Assembly: GCA_022496205.1 (NCBI GenBank)
Contig: WTXD01000045.1
Coordinates: 1 to 64,000 of the forward strand
From: Gloeopeniophorella convolvens
Taxonomy: Eukaryota > Basidiomycota > Agaricomycetes > Russulales
Length of the DNA stretch: 64,000 nt
Reading direction: 5' to 3'
How positions within the stretch are numbered: the stretch's first letter is position 1; every line of letters begins with the position of its first letter. Below the pieces are notes generated by a model. The model worked only from the letters and a program-made list of their open reading frames with translations. It was not told the DNA's origin and made no database searches. Below, one piece after another: positions 48,895 through 60,616 of the stretch. The translations under genes and the position numbers were made by a program.

Positions 48895-50141
48895 GGCTGT
48901 CACCAGCTGTGTTGCAAGACGCGAGTAAAGATAGGGGAAGGAGACTTGAACTGGTCAAGGGTTCAATGGGATGTCGAAGCTGGCCAGACTGTGCATGTTT
49001 TATATGCAGGCCTGGTGTCTTCAAAGCCACTAGCGATTGTGGTTGTGAAAAAATGCGTAGACATGGAGAAAACGACACTTGGTGGCAAGTTGTAGTTGTG
49101 GCGATGACACCGCAAGGATCCAGCCTATTGTCCGAACCATGCCGCTGTGTCTTGGTGGGGCTTCCACAACGGTGGTTTCACATTGTGACGGTCGCGTCGT
49201 AAAGGGGTCTGTGTTAGTCTCCGCTGCTGACCTTATGGTCTGTGTCAGCACGCGTCCGCAGGTGTCCACAGACGCCGTGAAAGGACGAGACACCCGACAC
49301 AAGAGGCAAAAGCGCGATCGAGAATAATGGCCAGTCACATTGGGACACAGACGTCAAAACTCGACGGAAAAGCGGAAGCCCCGACCTCCGAGGGTCGAAA
49401 TACTCTCCGCCCTGGCCACGTCAGGGACCCAGTTTTGAATACAGACACAAGGACATGAGGCTCCAAGCGCTCTGTGGGGAAAGACCGAGAGGTCCATTGG
49501 GACTGGGCTGTGGTTGAACATCGAACATTGAACGCCAGCGCAGCACCCCAGGAGGAGGCGCCGTAGAAGGTTTCGACTATCACTGGAAGTCAATATTCAA
49601 TGCCAACAGGGTCTTTTGAATTGCTAGGCTCCGCGACCATGAGAACGCTTCCGGAACTTCGTGCTCGATAAGAGAGTTGTCGATTAGAAGCTATTGACTC
49701 TAGTTCATGTGGCCAATGTGTTAGAGTTAGCATGGTGTCTCCTGACTGAGACAAGTCAAAGGCGAACTCACGATCGGCAGCTAAGCGCCCGGCTCGGCGG
49801 CTCGGGTTCCCACCAAGTCTGCAAGCGGGGCCAGGCGGGGCCCGTAGTGCTCCCGATGGACTGCAATGGTATTGAGCCAGGTGCCTTGTCGATGTCCGTC
49901 ACTCGAGTGAAGAGAGAAAAAGACGTTGATCCGATTACAACACCACTATAGAGAACAAATTTCCGACACCGGACACTACAGACCAAGAGGCGCGGAGCCG
50001 TATGGGTAAGGCGTCAAGAAAGGTCGTGAAAGCATAACAAATCATCGAACTAAAGTATCAAAGTCGAAAGTAAGAAGATAGACATTGTTTACAAGTCCGC
50101 AGTCCATGACGTTAACACGTCTAGTCTAAAAGTTGCTGTGG
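48895..50141. other. Intergenic, CCCH-D upstream region
   Basis: Contains the CCCH-D TATA element and the 3' flank of the oxalate decarboxylase. Open frames are short and unsupported. Confidence 0.5.
48998..49004 (-). promoter_or_regulatory. TATA box of CCCH-D
   Basis: TATAAAA on the minus strand about 104 nt upstream of the CCCH-D start codon. Confidence 0.4.
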
Positions 50142-52452
50142 TTAGACGACATATTGCTTGGTCTTGCTCAGCTGCGCGATGGTCTCATCGGAGAATCCGA
50201 GATGGGCCTTCACGAGCGCCGGCGGGGTAAGCGCAAGCCACTATGTGGTGATCAGCATCGTGCTGTAGAGAAGAGAAGGTGTTGGTATTCACCTGACTGA
50301 GGCTGATGTCCTGGAAGCGATCTGTAGCGGTCATGTGAGCAAGACTGTCAGGTGAACAACCACGTGGATGGCTCACCTGTGTTGAAGATCTCGAGGAAGT
50401 GAAGGGTCGTGTTCCCAGTGTTCTCGACGTAGTGACCTGCCCAGGAAGTACAGATGAGCCTCGCATGTGGGCCGCGGTATCAGCGCTCCGTACCGAAAGT
50501 CGCGGGGACGTATCCAACATCGCCGGCCTGATAATCGAAGGTGCGGGCGTTACTAGAGGACGCGAAGACAGTTACGCGAGCTTCGCCCTCCCTATATGCC
50601 GTGTTCAATAGAGAATGTGCATCAGGCAACAAGGAACACACAGGTAGTAAGTCCACTCGTCCTGAGTCGGATGCCACTGTGGAGGAATGGTGAGATGGAG
50701 TGTATGTAGGACAGTAAGATCACTCACGTGGAGCTCGCGAATAGCGCCGGGCTCAACGGTAACGTCGGCGGCCGCGATGGAGGTGGAAATGTTGAAGATC
50801 GTCGAATCGATGGTCTTCACCGACCCACCTTTGAGTGTGGTCGCGTTGACTTGAGACCATGGGAATGCGAAGGGGTTGGGAACTTGTCCCTGAGGGTCCG
50901 AAACCGGGGTGTCGGTCGTGGGCGGAGCTGAAGGAGTGAAGGTTACGTGGTCAGAAAACCGATATGTAATCATCGGGGAAAAGGGACGCAGTTCCGATGG
51001 AGCGCCATTCCGCAAGCTACTTACCCCCAGGGAAAATGTACAGTTCCTGCGAGGGAATGTGGTCGAAAGCGGTGACGTTCAGCTGGAAGCTTTTCGCGAG
51101 GACCTCCATCGGAACATGTGCGAGCCAGTCTGTCACCTGAGACCGGAGTGAGCGTTATCGCGGACATATGAAGGAAAGACTTACCAGGAAAGTCGAATCT
51201 TCGCTGAAGCTGCCGTCAGGGAAGATCTGGGAGTGGATATGCGTGTAAGACGAGATCTTGACCGGTAGATGTCAGTACAAACCAGGAGGAACTCCGACCC
51301 TTCCGGGTCGTCGGACGTGGCCTGAAGGGAGTGCGGGATCCCAGGAGGGAAGAACCAGAGGTCGCCGGGGTTCTGTAAGGCGGACGCGTGCTTGTTAGCA
51401 GAGAACCAGGGGCTACGAGACTCGAATACTGATACTTACGACATTGGCGACGAAATTGCGTCCGTTTTGGTCGACAGATGTTACTTGGGTAGTTCCCTAC
51501 CACGGAGAACGGAGTCAGTGTCTGATGGAAAAGAAGGCCAACGAATTTCTCACCTTGATGACATAAGCCCACTGTGGAAAACAGGAGAAGTCAGACGGCA
51601 TTTTGAGGCGCCGGGAAAGGCAAGCCCGGGGTCTAATTCTGTACGTACCTCTGACGTCTTGTGCCAGTGAAGCTCGCTGTGAGAGAAACACCGCATCGTC
51701 AGCAAAAGCCAGCTTGCACCATCCGCATGACTTACCGAATAGCACCCGCCTCGAGGCGCATGTTTACTCCGGCCATATCTGTGAGAGGAATTGAGTGATT
51801 TCGTCCGGAAGAGACCCATGAAGAAGAGTCATACTGGTGGCGATAGGCATCACGTCAACTGCAAAAATAGAGTCAGGTCACATCAACGGAGGATCCTGAA
51901 TTGGTCATACTGTTTTGCTGCCTGGCCCAGCCGCCCGTCTGAATACGATTGCTGCTCAGAGCGAACGGCCACTTCGCGTTTTGTCTTGGAGCCAATCGTG
52001 AGAATGACACCCAGCACATGCGAGCAAAAAGGGACATACACCGAACCATGATCCGTGGTGGGAGGAGCGAGAAGGTCGGGGTTCTGCTGTTGGAGAGGCA
52101 GGTTCTGCGGCCCAAGGATGTCGGCGCCAAGGGTACCACGAATCGGCTGGGCGGACCCGTCAGAGTCTTGAGGATAGACTTGGTTGTTGGGGTCGCTGCT
52201 GGCCGGTGGGACGGTCGCCGTTTCACTTGGTGCGGAGGAAGTAGTGGACGCGGAGCCACTGTTGGAGCTTGATGGCTGAGCGCTGACTGAGTGCGAGCTC
52301 TTAGCGGGGGCGACTGAGGCAGTGGAGGAAACTGAGGTCGCGTTGCCAGCAGGCAAGCCAGTCGAAGCATCCGTGCCGCTGACCGCAGGGGCACCGGACA
52401 CGACGGTGGCGAGGCAAGCGAAGAAGATGAGGCGTTTGAAGCAGGCGACCAT
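50142..52452 (-). CDS. Secreted bicupin oxalate decarboxylase
   Basis: Sixteen exons (52452..52040, 51984..51911, 51858..51835, 51778..51736, 51676..51649, 51571..51554, 51496..51440, 51372..51283, 51226..51185, 51136..51025, 50927..50728, 50676..50642, 50591..50494, 50436..50377, 50321..50293, 50240..50142) give 473 aa. A signal peptide (about 20 residues) and a Ser/Thr-rich stretch precede two cupin domains. Each cupin has a manganese-binding set: HWHKTSE plus the His of IPHSL, and HWHPTQDE plus the His of FGHYVENTG. The lid-like SEDSTFL fits a decarboxylase. Reaction: oxalate to formate plus CO2, which limits oxalate and acidity during wood decay. The donor at 51282 (GTTTGT) is weak but gives the expected LLIFPDGSF. 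Confidence 0.93.
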
Positions 52453-55400
52453 TGTGAAAGTGGAGGTTTGGTGGAGGCGAAAGCGAAAGCGAATGAATGT
52501 CCTGGAGTCCAACCAGGCCGGCTTGCTGTCCTTATATATAAATTTCTCCCCAAGCCAGTCCAATTGCAAAGTCATCCCTCCGGGCGGCTGAGTAGCTTCA
52601 GGCCCACGAGTCTAGTCAGCCACGCGAGTGACCGAGTGACGTACCAAGTTTAGCCGCGGGTGTTCACGGATTGCTTATTGGTATCCCGACCCTGTCCGAG
52701 AGTTGAGACACGAAATCCTACACATATTAGACAGGGACACTTTAGACAGGGATTACCATCGGCTCGTTTTCGGGCATTATAATGCCGCCATGCGGGGTGC
52801 ACGGGGAAGTGGTATTCAATACTTCACGATAAGGATGGGTATCTCCAAACCAGGAAAAGAAGCACATTTGAATTCCCAGCATAATGTCGGCTTCGGGGTG
52901 CGTTACGTGATCAGTTCACCGTCAAGAGCAAAAATAGCAACACCTACAATTATAGCCTTGCCGTAACGAGGCAAAGTTGGACGCGGGGCCGTGTCAGTAC
53001 CACCGTCTTGTTTCCTGGAATGGTTCAAAGACACCAAATCGCCACCGAAATAGCCTGGAATGATCACCAGATCGCACTGCAGCCGACCGACAGTATCTCA
53101 GCAGAGCAGGACCCTAGCTTGCTGCCGGAAATTAATAAAAGTTCGCACCCACTCGGCTTGATCATGGGTCACAGCGAGCTAGCGGGGTTTTCGCAACATA
53201 TCACGCGGCCGTCGACACAGTGCTAACCAGACCTTCTCGATGATCAGAAGGCAGTGGCGCCTCGCCGGCCATCGCCTGGAGAGGCAGGACACCACAGCCG
53301 GGGATCAGATGTTCGCCAGCGCGAAGTGCGCATCCACCTCGTAACGGTTTTACCCGCCGGATGAGACACGTTGACCTGAGGCCAAAAGCAGTCTTCTCGC
53401 GCGAGCGGGAGCCATGTGTATAGCAAATTCCAAGATGGCCAATCAGACGCGCAGAATCCAGATGTGCGTCCACCCGATGACATTAAGATTTGGAGACACG
53501 CGGTTGAGCCGCGAGCAGAACCATTGAGTCCTCCTGATGAGGGTGTTTGTCCAGGGGGTCTGAATCTTCCGCGCATCCGCGCCTGCGCCGAAAGTCGTAA
53601 CGCACGCTGTCGAGAGGCATTCTGGGAGAGAAGAGTATCGGGAGGCACCGGTATGACAGCGGGGCGGTGCGTGGAGACGACCAGCGTTTAGGTAGGCGCT
53701 TGGTTTCCAGATACACGCCACACGAAGTGTAACGCGAACGTTTCAATAAACTCGACAGATGAGGCGGGTGACGGGAGCGTCGGAGGAACATAATAAGTAA
53801 TGACGCCACTAGGGGTCCCTGTCGTAACGAAACAATGGTCTCAGCTTGCCTTGGAGGCATGAGCACAGGCAGTCAATGCTCACTGGCGTCAGTCTAACCC
53901 GATAGACATTGTTGCCGTCATGAAACAAAGCCTGAGATGACATGCTCCCGCCGTGTGAATTATCAAGCTGGAGATACTTGATCCTGGATCCCATACGGAA
54001 AGATCGCAAGCGCCCATCGCGACCCTTTGTTACGCAAAGCAGTTCAAGTCAACCAAGCAGTTTACCGGCACGACCAGCGACACTCACTGGTTAGCCGCCA
54101 GGTACGCCAACTGCGCTCACACACGGCGTGCAGCGTTACGGATATACACCTCGATATGACTGCCAAGAGGTGTTCAAGTGTTCAAACCTGGCTTGGCATT
54201 GCGGAATCGCCAGGCGGCCACTTCAACTGAAAGAAGCGATCCTCAGTAAAAACGCAAGCGCCAAGGTGCTCAGGGTCATGATTGCCTTCCGACACCTTGA
54301 CCGGGTACTTCGGAACATACCTTGTTATTCCCTGAATTCCCAACACGAGACTCCTTGTTGAGGCAAATTTGATCCGCCGCTCGCGACGAGCAACCAATAG
54401 CAACTTGCAAGCGCACAGAAGCGCACTCGCCGTTCTGTCCCGATAGTGACGCGGGGCGTCGTTCCATCCCGGGCCGCCTCGAAACGAAACATCGCTGAAG
54501 ACGCGCACTACGCCGGCAGACGCTGATGGTTATGTAAGCACCACACTCCACAGCCCCCTCCCACTCACCTCTGGGCCCCTGCGGTTTAAAAAATTCCAAT
54601 GGCAGTGAGTATTTTGCCACTAGTTCGGTGTCTGACTTGCACCCATGTTTTCCTGTATGGGCAGACCCCATCATGGCCCCAGAAGCAGTCCGATGAAGCG
54701 CCGAGTGACGAGAAGTCGCCTTTGGTTTGCTCCGCAGCTCACCATCCTGCACTGAATTATACTACAATCCAAGCTACATCAGAAGGTCGGCCTCCTGCTC
54801 AGCATCATACATGCCCGATTCTCAAGATGATGACACGCACCTCGGATTTATTGAACAATTTCTTCATGCGTCGATAACGGTTAAATCTATCAACCCGACA
54901 ACCACGACAACGACAGCATCTCGAGTCGGCTTTCTCTCGTCACACGGGCATACGAGCCCGCTAACAAGCCAGAGAGTACCACGTTCGCTCACGAGTTTAC
55001 TCGCCGATGGTTCTGTTGATTGACGCTTACAATTGTCGCGCAGGAGCAGGTCGGTGGTGATAAGCCATCGCTCTTGGCAACACCTCGCCACATTCCAGAC
55101 TGGGCTAGCAGGGTCAGCATCGCACATTACGTTCAAGATGCTGGTACTCACAACGACCGTACATACCGTCACCATTCCGGATTGTCGTCCGACATGATGC
55201 TGGTTGCTGGTAGAGATACAAGTATTATGGACAGGCAGCGCTCCTACCCGATGCTGGAACCCCATGTGGGCACCTCACCCAGATTATCGGAGTCGATAGC
55301 ATCCTTATCGCAGTCAGCACAACGCAAGAGGTCTTCATTTTCTCTGACAAATATAACCGAACATAGGGAGGCCTGAGGCATAACGCTGCTGTTCTGGAGC

Positions 55401-55510
55401 GTCAGGTGAGCAACCGTCGGAATCCAGGTAGGGGCGCTATGCCTCGGGAAACTCAGACAATGACTCACCCCAACCATCCGCAGTTGAAGGTATAGGTCTT
55501 TGTTGAAACC
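52453..55510. other. 3-kb gap upstream of oxalate decarboxylase
   Basis: Contains the oxalate decarboxylase TATA element and 3' flank of MDP1 copy 1. Frames of up to 158 codons (54276..54752 minus) have no motif or splice partner. No repeat or mobile element was identified. Confidence 0.5.
52532..52540 (-). promoter_or_regulatory. TATA box of oxalate decarboxylase
   Basis: TATATATAA on the minus strand about 80 nt upstream of the oxalate decarboxylase start codon. Confidence 0.45.
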
Positions 55511-56462
55511 TCAGTTGCCAGCGTCCTCGAGCACCTCGTCCGGGTGCCTCCTCCGCCACTCTCCAAGGCCTTGCTCAAAGATGATGTCGTTAATCCCATC
55601 CTCGTTCAACTGGAACGTGACGCCTACGAAGCTTAGTTTCACCTCGGTCCAAAAATAGACGACGGCCACAAACCCAAGGATTCAACCTCCCTATTCCTCT
55701 TCTCATCGTCGAAGAACAGCTGTTCGGTGCGTGTCGGCGGCAATCATCGCAGTTTAAAGGTTGTATGACCCACCATTTCAGAGTAAGGCATGCCGGTCTT
55801 CCTGTGTAGTTCCTGGAAATGCGATATCTTCGAACCTGCAGCGATAATGATAAGAACTGCGAGCCGGAATAGGAAAGGTAGGTGTGCATGCCTGGGTATA
55901 TCTCTAGATGATCGAAGAACTCTATCGCAGATTGCGGCTCCGCATGTGTGTCCCCAGCCCTCGGCTGAACGAGCAGCAAAGATAGAGCCTCACGGGCACT
56001 TCAAGGCACTTTAGCGCAGGTTCGATAAGGGAACGGTGGGGGACTCACAGCTCCGTTGCATGTGTGCGCGAACACGCGGCAATTACTACCCCCGCCGCGC
56101 GTAGACGATGCAGAATACCAGGTGTGGCATGGAAAAACATGATCTCATCGTCATAGCTTCGTCCACAGCAAGCAATAGCGCAAGTTTCACGGTATGTGAT
56201 GTCGTTCAACAAGCCTAACGCACCTATCTCTCAACTCGTACGGATTGTCTGGGTTGGGCCTTAGCGGGCCTGTGGTGGAATAAAATCGTAAGGATACACG
56301 CTATGAGCCCTCCATAGCACACCATACCTCTAAACGACTCAATCCAAAAGGGCCATAAGGTATAGCTGCTCGCTGATAAGCCGTTCGCCGTGGTTGGAGG
56401 TCACGAGCGAGTAAGGCGTACTCAAGGTCGAATGCTACAAGCTTCGGTAGTCGGCTCGTCAT
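55511..56462 (-). CDS. MDP1: Magnesium-dependent phosphatase-1 (HAD family), copy 1
   Basis: Eight exons (56462..56422, 56365..56328, 56269..56224, 56156..56049, 55998..55892, 55835..55774, 55719..55674, 55623..55511) give 186 aa. HAD motifs are present: FDLDYTLW with the catalytic Asp pair, the ACSRTHA motif after a VVIAA strand, SKISHFQELHRKTGMPYSEM, and the acidic LFFDDEKRNREVESLG. Unspliced it looks like a pseudogene, but every frame break is explained by an intron. The fifth intron (55836..55891) has a GC donor in the context CAG/GCATGC with a normal AG acceptor. MDP-1 enzymes dephosphorylate phosphotyrosine and sugar phosphates in vitro; the natural substrate here is unknown. It is a tandem paralogue of the gene at 57.1-58.1 kb. 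Confidence 0.82.
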
Positions 56463-57134
56463 GGCTTTTGACGTCGTTGGGCTTTCTCGCTGGACAACAC
56501 AGTACACGTCAGTGTTCAGAGACGAGACAGCGTTGCATACACGTACATCGCTGACCTCTGTGAGTCATCCCGCCCGATCGCGCTGCCTCATGTTGTCCAT
56601 TACGAAACCGCCACCATCTATGGGAGATGGCTTGTCTTGACGACTTGAAACAACTCGTATTGGACCCAAGGTGGCTACTGGGTGCCAGCACAGTTGGTGG
56701 TTGCAAGATAAGCAAGTGTCGCTTGGCAAAACGCGTGAATCGGACGCAGAGACGGGTCGTTTCGGAGTGGCGCCAACAGGCGCCAACGCCAAGCCAACTT
56801 CCTCTGTGCGGACACCCGCCCCCGGCGGGCCGGGACCCGAACTACCACATCCACATCCCCGCGGACTTGCCGGCGATGAGCCTAGCTTTTAATATAGCTA
56901 CACCCTTTCGCTGCTGCTACCTTGGCAGTACAGAAACCGCGCAAGGTGCTGCCAAAAATATTCGAACCATGCGGGTGAATACGTCGGACTAACCCCACTC
57001 CAAAGGTATCCACAACCACAAAGCTCGGGGAGTCCAGCACGCACTAGGCCTCACGATATGGTCAAGTCAAGAACGCTCTCGGGGCCAATTCCTTTCCGCC
57101 CTCTACTGTCAGATGGTACTACTGAGTTCCGACG
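56463..57134. other. Spacer between the two MDP1 genes
   Basis: About 670 bp serving as upstream region of MDP1 copy 1 and 3' flank of copy 2. Nothing else was recognised. Confidence 0.5.
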
Positions 57135-58129
57135 TCAAGCCATCACGCCTCCAGCAGGGTCCTCCAGCACCTGCTCTGGGTGGTTCGTCCTCCATTTCTC
57201 CAGGCCGCGCTCAAACGAGACGTTGTCAAGTCCCCTCTGGACTAGCTCGAAAGTAACACCTTGAACGGGACCCGTCGATGAGAGGAAGTGCGAATGACCA
57301 GGAGTGAGCAACGTACCCAGCGATTCAACTTCCTTATTACGCCGCTCATCGTCAAAGAATAACTGTGGTATAACCGCATAAGGAAACAGAGGACACATCT
57401 GTCCGGCGAAACGTGCCATCTCGGAGTACGGTATTCCTGTTTTCTTGTGCAACTGCTTGAAGTGTGCTATCTTTGAACCTGATTCAAGCCCCACGGGTCA
57501 GGTATAGACAATCGCTTATGCCACGGAGCCAGCCCACCGGGATATATCTCCAGTTGGTCAAAAAACTGTATGGCAGGTTGGACTGGAGACTCGGGGTCGC
57601 CTGCTTTTGGTGGGACGAGCAGCAGTGAGAGCGCTTGACGCGCCCTGTCGCTCTGAATTCGGATGACAACGCACGAACTGCCCACATATACTCACAGAGC
57701 AGTCGCGGTGGTTCGAGAGCAGGCGGCAACTATGACGCCCCCAGCCCGCAGTCGATGTAATATTTGCGGTACGTCATGGTAGAACGCTACTTTGTCACCG
57801 TACCTTGTTCACAGATACGGCACTGCGGTAACCTACGCCAACCATCCAGGTAAAGATCGACCCACTTATCGTGAACTACGTTGAGGGCATTTCCGTCGCG
57901 TTTCAGAGGTGCTGAATTCGAAGAGTGAGTTCGATAGCTGCCGAAGCGAGAAAGAGAGGCCGCCTACAGCTGACATGGGAATCGATCCAGAGTGGCCAGA
58001 GAGTATAGCTGCACACGTAGCGAGGCCGTAAGTTAGAAAGAAACAACTATGACGAAGCGTCGGTAGAAGCAGAGAAATAGAACCCACTCGAGATCGAATG
58101 CGATGAGCTTTGGAAGCCGGCTGGTCATG
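57135..58129 (-). CDS. MDP1: Magnesium-dependent phosphatase-1 (HAD family), copy 2
   Basis: Eight exons (58129..58089, 58008..57968, 57911..57866, 57803..57696, 57650..57538, 57478..57417, 57362..57317, 57259..57135) give 193 aa. Motifs: FDLDYTLWPLWIDSHVS, VIVAACSRTTAT, SKIAHFKQLHKKTGIPYSEM and LFFDDERRNKEVESLG. The exon pattern matches copy 1. The sixth intron (57363..57416) seems to use a GC donor (ATG/GCACGT). This 54-nt segment has no stop and is a multiple of three, so if it were retained it would add 18 residues just before the acidic LFFDD motif. Homology with copy 1, which has a GT intron at the same site, favours removal. Confidence 0.82.
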
Positions 58130-58488
58130 TCTCGATGCTTCAGTGGTGGTTGAAGTGGTCGCACAGGCGACTGGATTCTGTCTTGGCGGTCTTGTCTGCT
58201 TGGCGATCACTCGGCGACAGCCACGAGCTACGATGATGTAATTATTCGGCCCGATGCGGGCCGCCTCACATACACGTGCCTGCGCAGTTGCACGTGGCAT
58301 GACGCGGTAGCCGCGTCCCACTGTTCGCATTCGACGGTGACCAGTAACCAGCAACTGACGATAAGTCATGGACTGAATACATATAATACACTCAAAGAAG
58401 GTATGCATAGGTCGCATCAAAGCGGATATAACAGATCCTTTGTTAGTATTTGAGGCAAATTTGAGGTACACACCATTATGGTCTCTTT
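58130..58488. other. Spacer between MDP1 copy 2 and the P450
   Basis: About 360 bp holding the MDP1 copy 2 upstream region and the P450 3' flank. No clear TATA box and no gene. Confidence 0.5.
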
Positions 58489-60616
58489 TTACTGCGCCTC
58501 CAACGCGTTGGTATAGAGCGTCTGTACATCCTCGCTTCGCGGAAGGAAGCGCGCCGCGAACGGGAGAGGAAGCGTCACAATTCCTCCTTGCAAGTTGAGA
58601 GTGTCAATGGGACGGTTGGGGTCCATCTCGATTTTGAATGCGTGGAACAGCTGGGCTGTGGTGATGAACATGGATCTTGATGAGGATATTGTCAGCCTAG
58701 TCTTCCTCCTTCCCATTCATGAACGTACTTAGTAGCTAGCGCTAATCCCGGACAGACTCTGCGAGAAAAGCGCGTGAGTTTCTCGTGTCACTAACGTAGA
58801 GTCTACTCACCGTCTGCCGAAACCGAAGTTGGGGAATTTGGGAGACTCATTGATGTGTCCCTTCTCATCAATCCAGCGTTGTGGATCAAACCTATCGCCA
58901 TCGGCGTAAACCGATGGGTCGCGCGCGATGGACCTGCGGGTTTCGTAAATCGTAAACATATAGATGTCCAGAGCCCGGGCTTGTAGATATTACCAGTGAT
59001 TCGCGATGAGAGTAGCACCCGCGGGGATGCGGTACCCACGCTTCGAAGACGTTGAGCAAAACACCGTAAGCTCGAAGTGAGAATATGCACCCAGATGATA
59101 TCCTTTGTCGCACAATGCGGGAACCCCGCAGAGGTCCCAGGACGCCACCGGAAGACCTCCAATACAAAAGCCTGGACTTGCTGCAACTTTCCCATATCCG
59201 CAAATGTCGGAACTGAACACGTACAGCCAGTAAGCCTTCTGATGGCACCAACGCGGGGAGGAAGTGTGTACCTCGGCCGGGTCCGACAACAGCATCGAGC
59301 TCCTTCTGCACGCGAGCCTGTGCGTCGGGGTGACAAGCTGCAGCCATAATAGTGTAACTAATCGCAGCTGACGTCTGTGGGAATATCAGCTTCTCTCCAG
59401 GTAAGGTGATTTGGCATCAACGCCGTTTAACGCACTGTCTCCGAGCCTGCACCAAACATGGATCCTGCGAGGTACTCTATCTCCGGCTCCGACAAAAGGA
59501 GTGAGCCTTGTGCCTCGATCAAATACTTTCCAAAAGAAGGTCGCGCAACGTCCTTCGCCTGCTTGTGGTTAGAATGGTGTTATGCGGTGGAGCGGATGTG
59601 CGAACCATCTCGTCACGAACGCCACCCAAAAGCCTATGGAATAACGCGAGTTCTTCCACGTGGCCACTTCGCAACGAGCGACCATACCACGGAATGTGCT
59701 TCAACCAAGGAAAGTCGTCGACAAAGTGAGCACCAGGTCGCACAGCCCTGCCCAGGCGCAGGATGAACTGTTGAATCAGCTCTAAATCTGGCTCGCGGCG
59801 AGCGCTAGGCGAAGGCCTTCCATAGGTAAGAGAAAGAATCAGAGAGCCTGAGAAACTATCCAGGGCACGGCATCAGCGTTGGAAGTAACGGCGGGGATAG
59901 AACAGGAACCGTTTGGCGTGCGACATATGATCTTCCGGCTTCTCGAGGATGTCCCGAATTAGCTGCAGCGCGTTGGTGAGCTGCATCGACTCATAGCCGA
60001 CGACCGCACGGAGCTGCAGATGCGAATGGAGCGCCCTGCAACGAAGCTCAGTAAAACCCCATTTGAGCGACGAGTTGATGCGCCGACGCGGACGTACTTT
60101 CGTAGCCTGCGCATGCGTTCTCCGCCACGCACGAGAAGTATCCGCATGTCGCCCGATAGCATCTCACCACCCGCGACAGACCGCGGCCTCTCGGCTGTGA
60201 TGGCACCGGACTTCTCCATGATCTCCATGGCTGCCTAAAATTGTGCGAGGTTGTGAGAAATGGTGGGATACGTACGGGTAAACCATTTGCCTCATATGTA
60301 CCGATGACCACAGTGGTGTGTCGACCACGCCTGAACGAGCAGACAGGGCCATACTGTTGCGTCCACTCAGAGAATTTGAGGAACGTACTACGTACGGCGA
60401 GTGTCGCCAAAGACGGAGTTAGTAAAGCGCCAGGCGAGATCGCGATGGGCCGGCGGCTCACTGTTTCCCAGGAATTTTCGGCCCCCACAACCAGTGTCCC
60501 CGGGGCCCAGGTGGAAACGGAACTCTGGATGCTGACCACCACGAAACGAGTTTGTACAACAGAAAAACACAGGATAGAAAGCTGAGAAGGGTGTATGGGG
60601 ACATGATGGATGCCAT
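58489..60616 (-). CDS. Cytochrome P450 monooxygenase
   Basis: Twelve exons (60616..60462, 60387..60291, 60234..60098, 60035..59890, 59847..59606, 59558..59436, 59374..59272, 59212..59091, 59040..58994, 58933..58811, 58758..58729, 58675..58489) give 503 aa. An N-terminal membrane anchor is followed by PFPPGPRG, the I-helix GAGSETT, the K-helix EVFR, FDPQRW, and the heme loop FGFGRRVCPG with the cysteine ligand. Exon 2 may end at 60291 with a GC donor or at 60276 with GTACGT, which adds five residues; both keep frame. The exon 4 donor near 59890 is also uncertain, since that 42-nt intron is short. It resembles basidiomycete P450s annotated as O-methylsterigmatocystin oxidoreductase-like; the substrate is unknown. 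It is next to, but not obviously functionally linked with, MDP1. Confidence 0.85.

Noticed and set aside
55511..56462. MDP1 copy 1 as a pseudogene with frameshifts
   Set aside because: All apparent frame breaks resolve with introns at positions shared with copy 2, and all HAD motifs are kept.
58489..60616. P450 as a frameshifted pseudogene
   Set aside because: Twelve exons join in frame with all P450 signature motifs intact.
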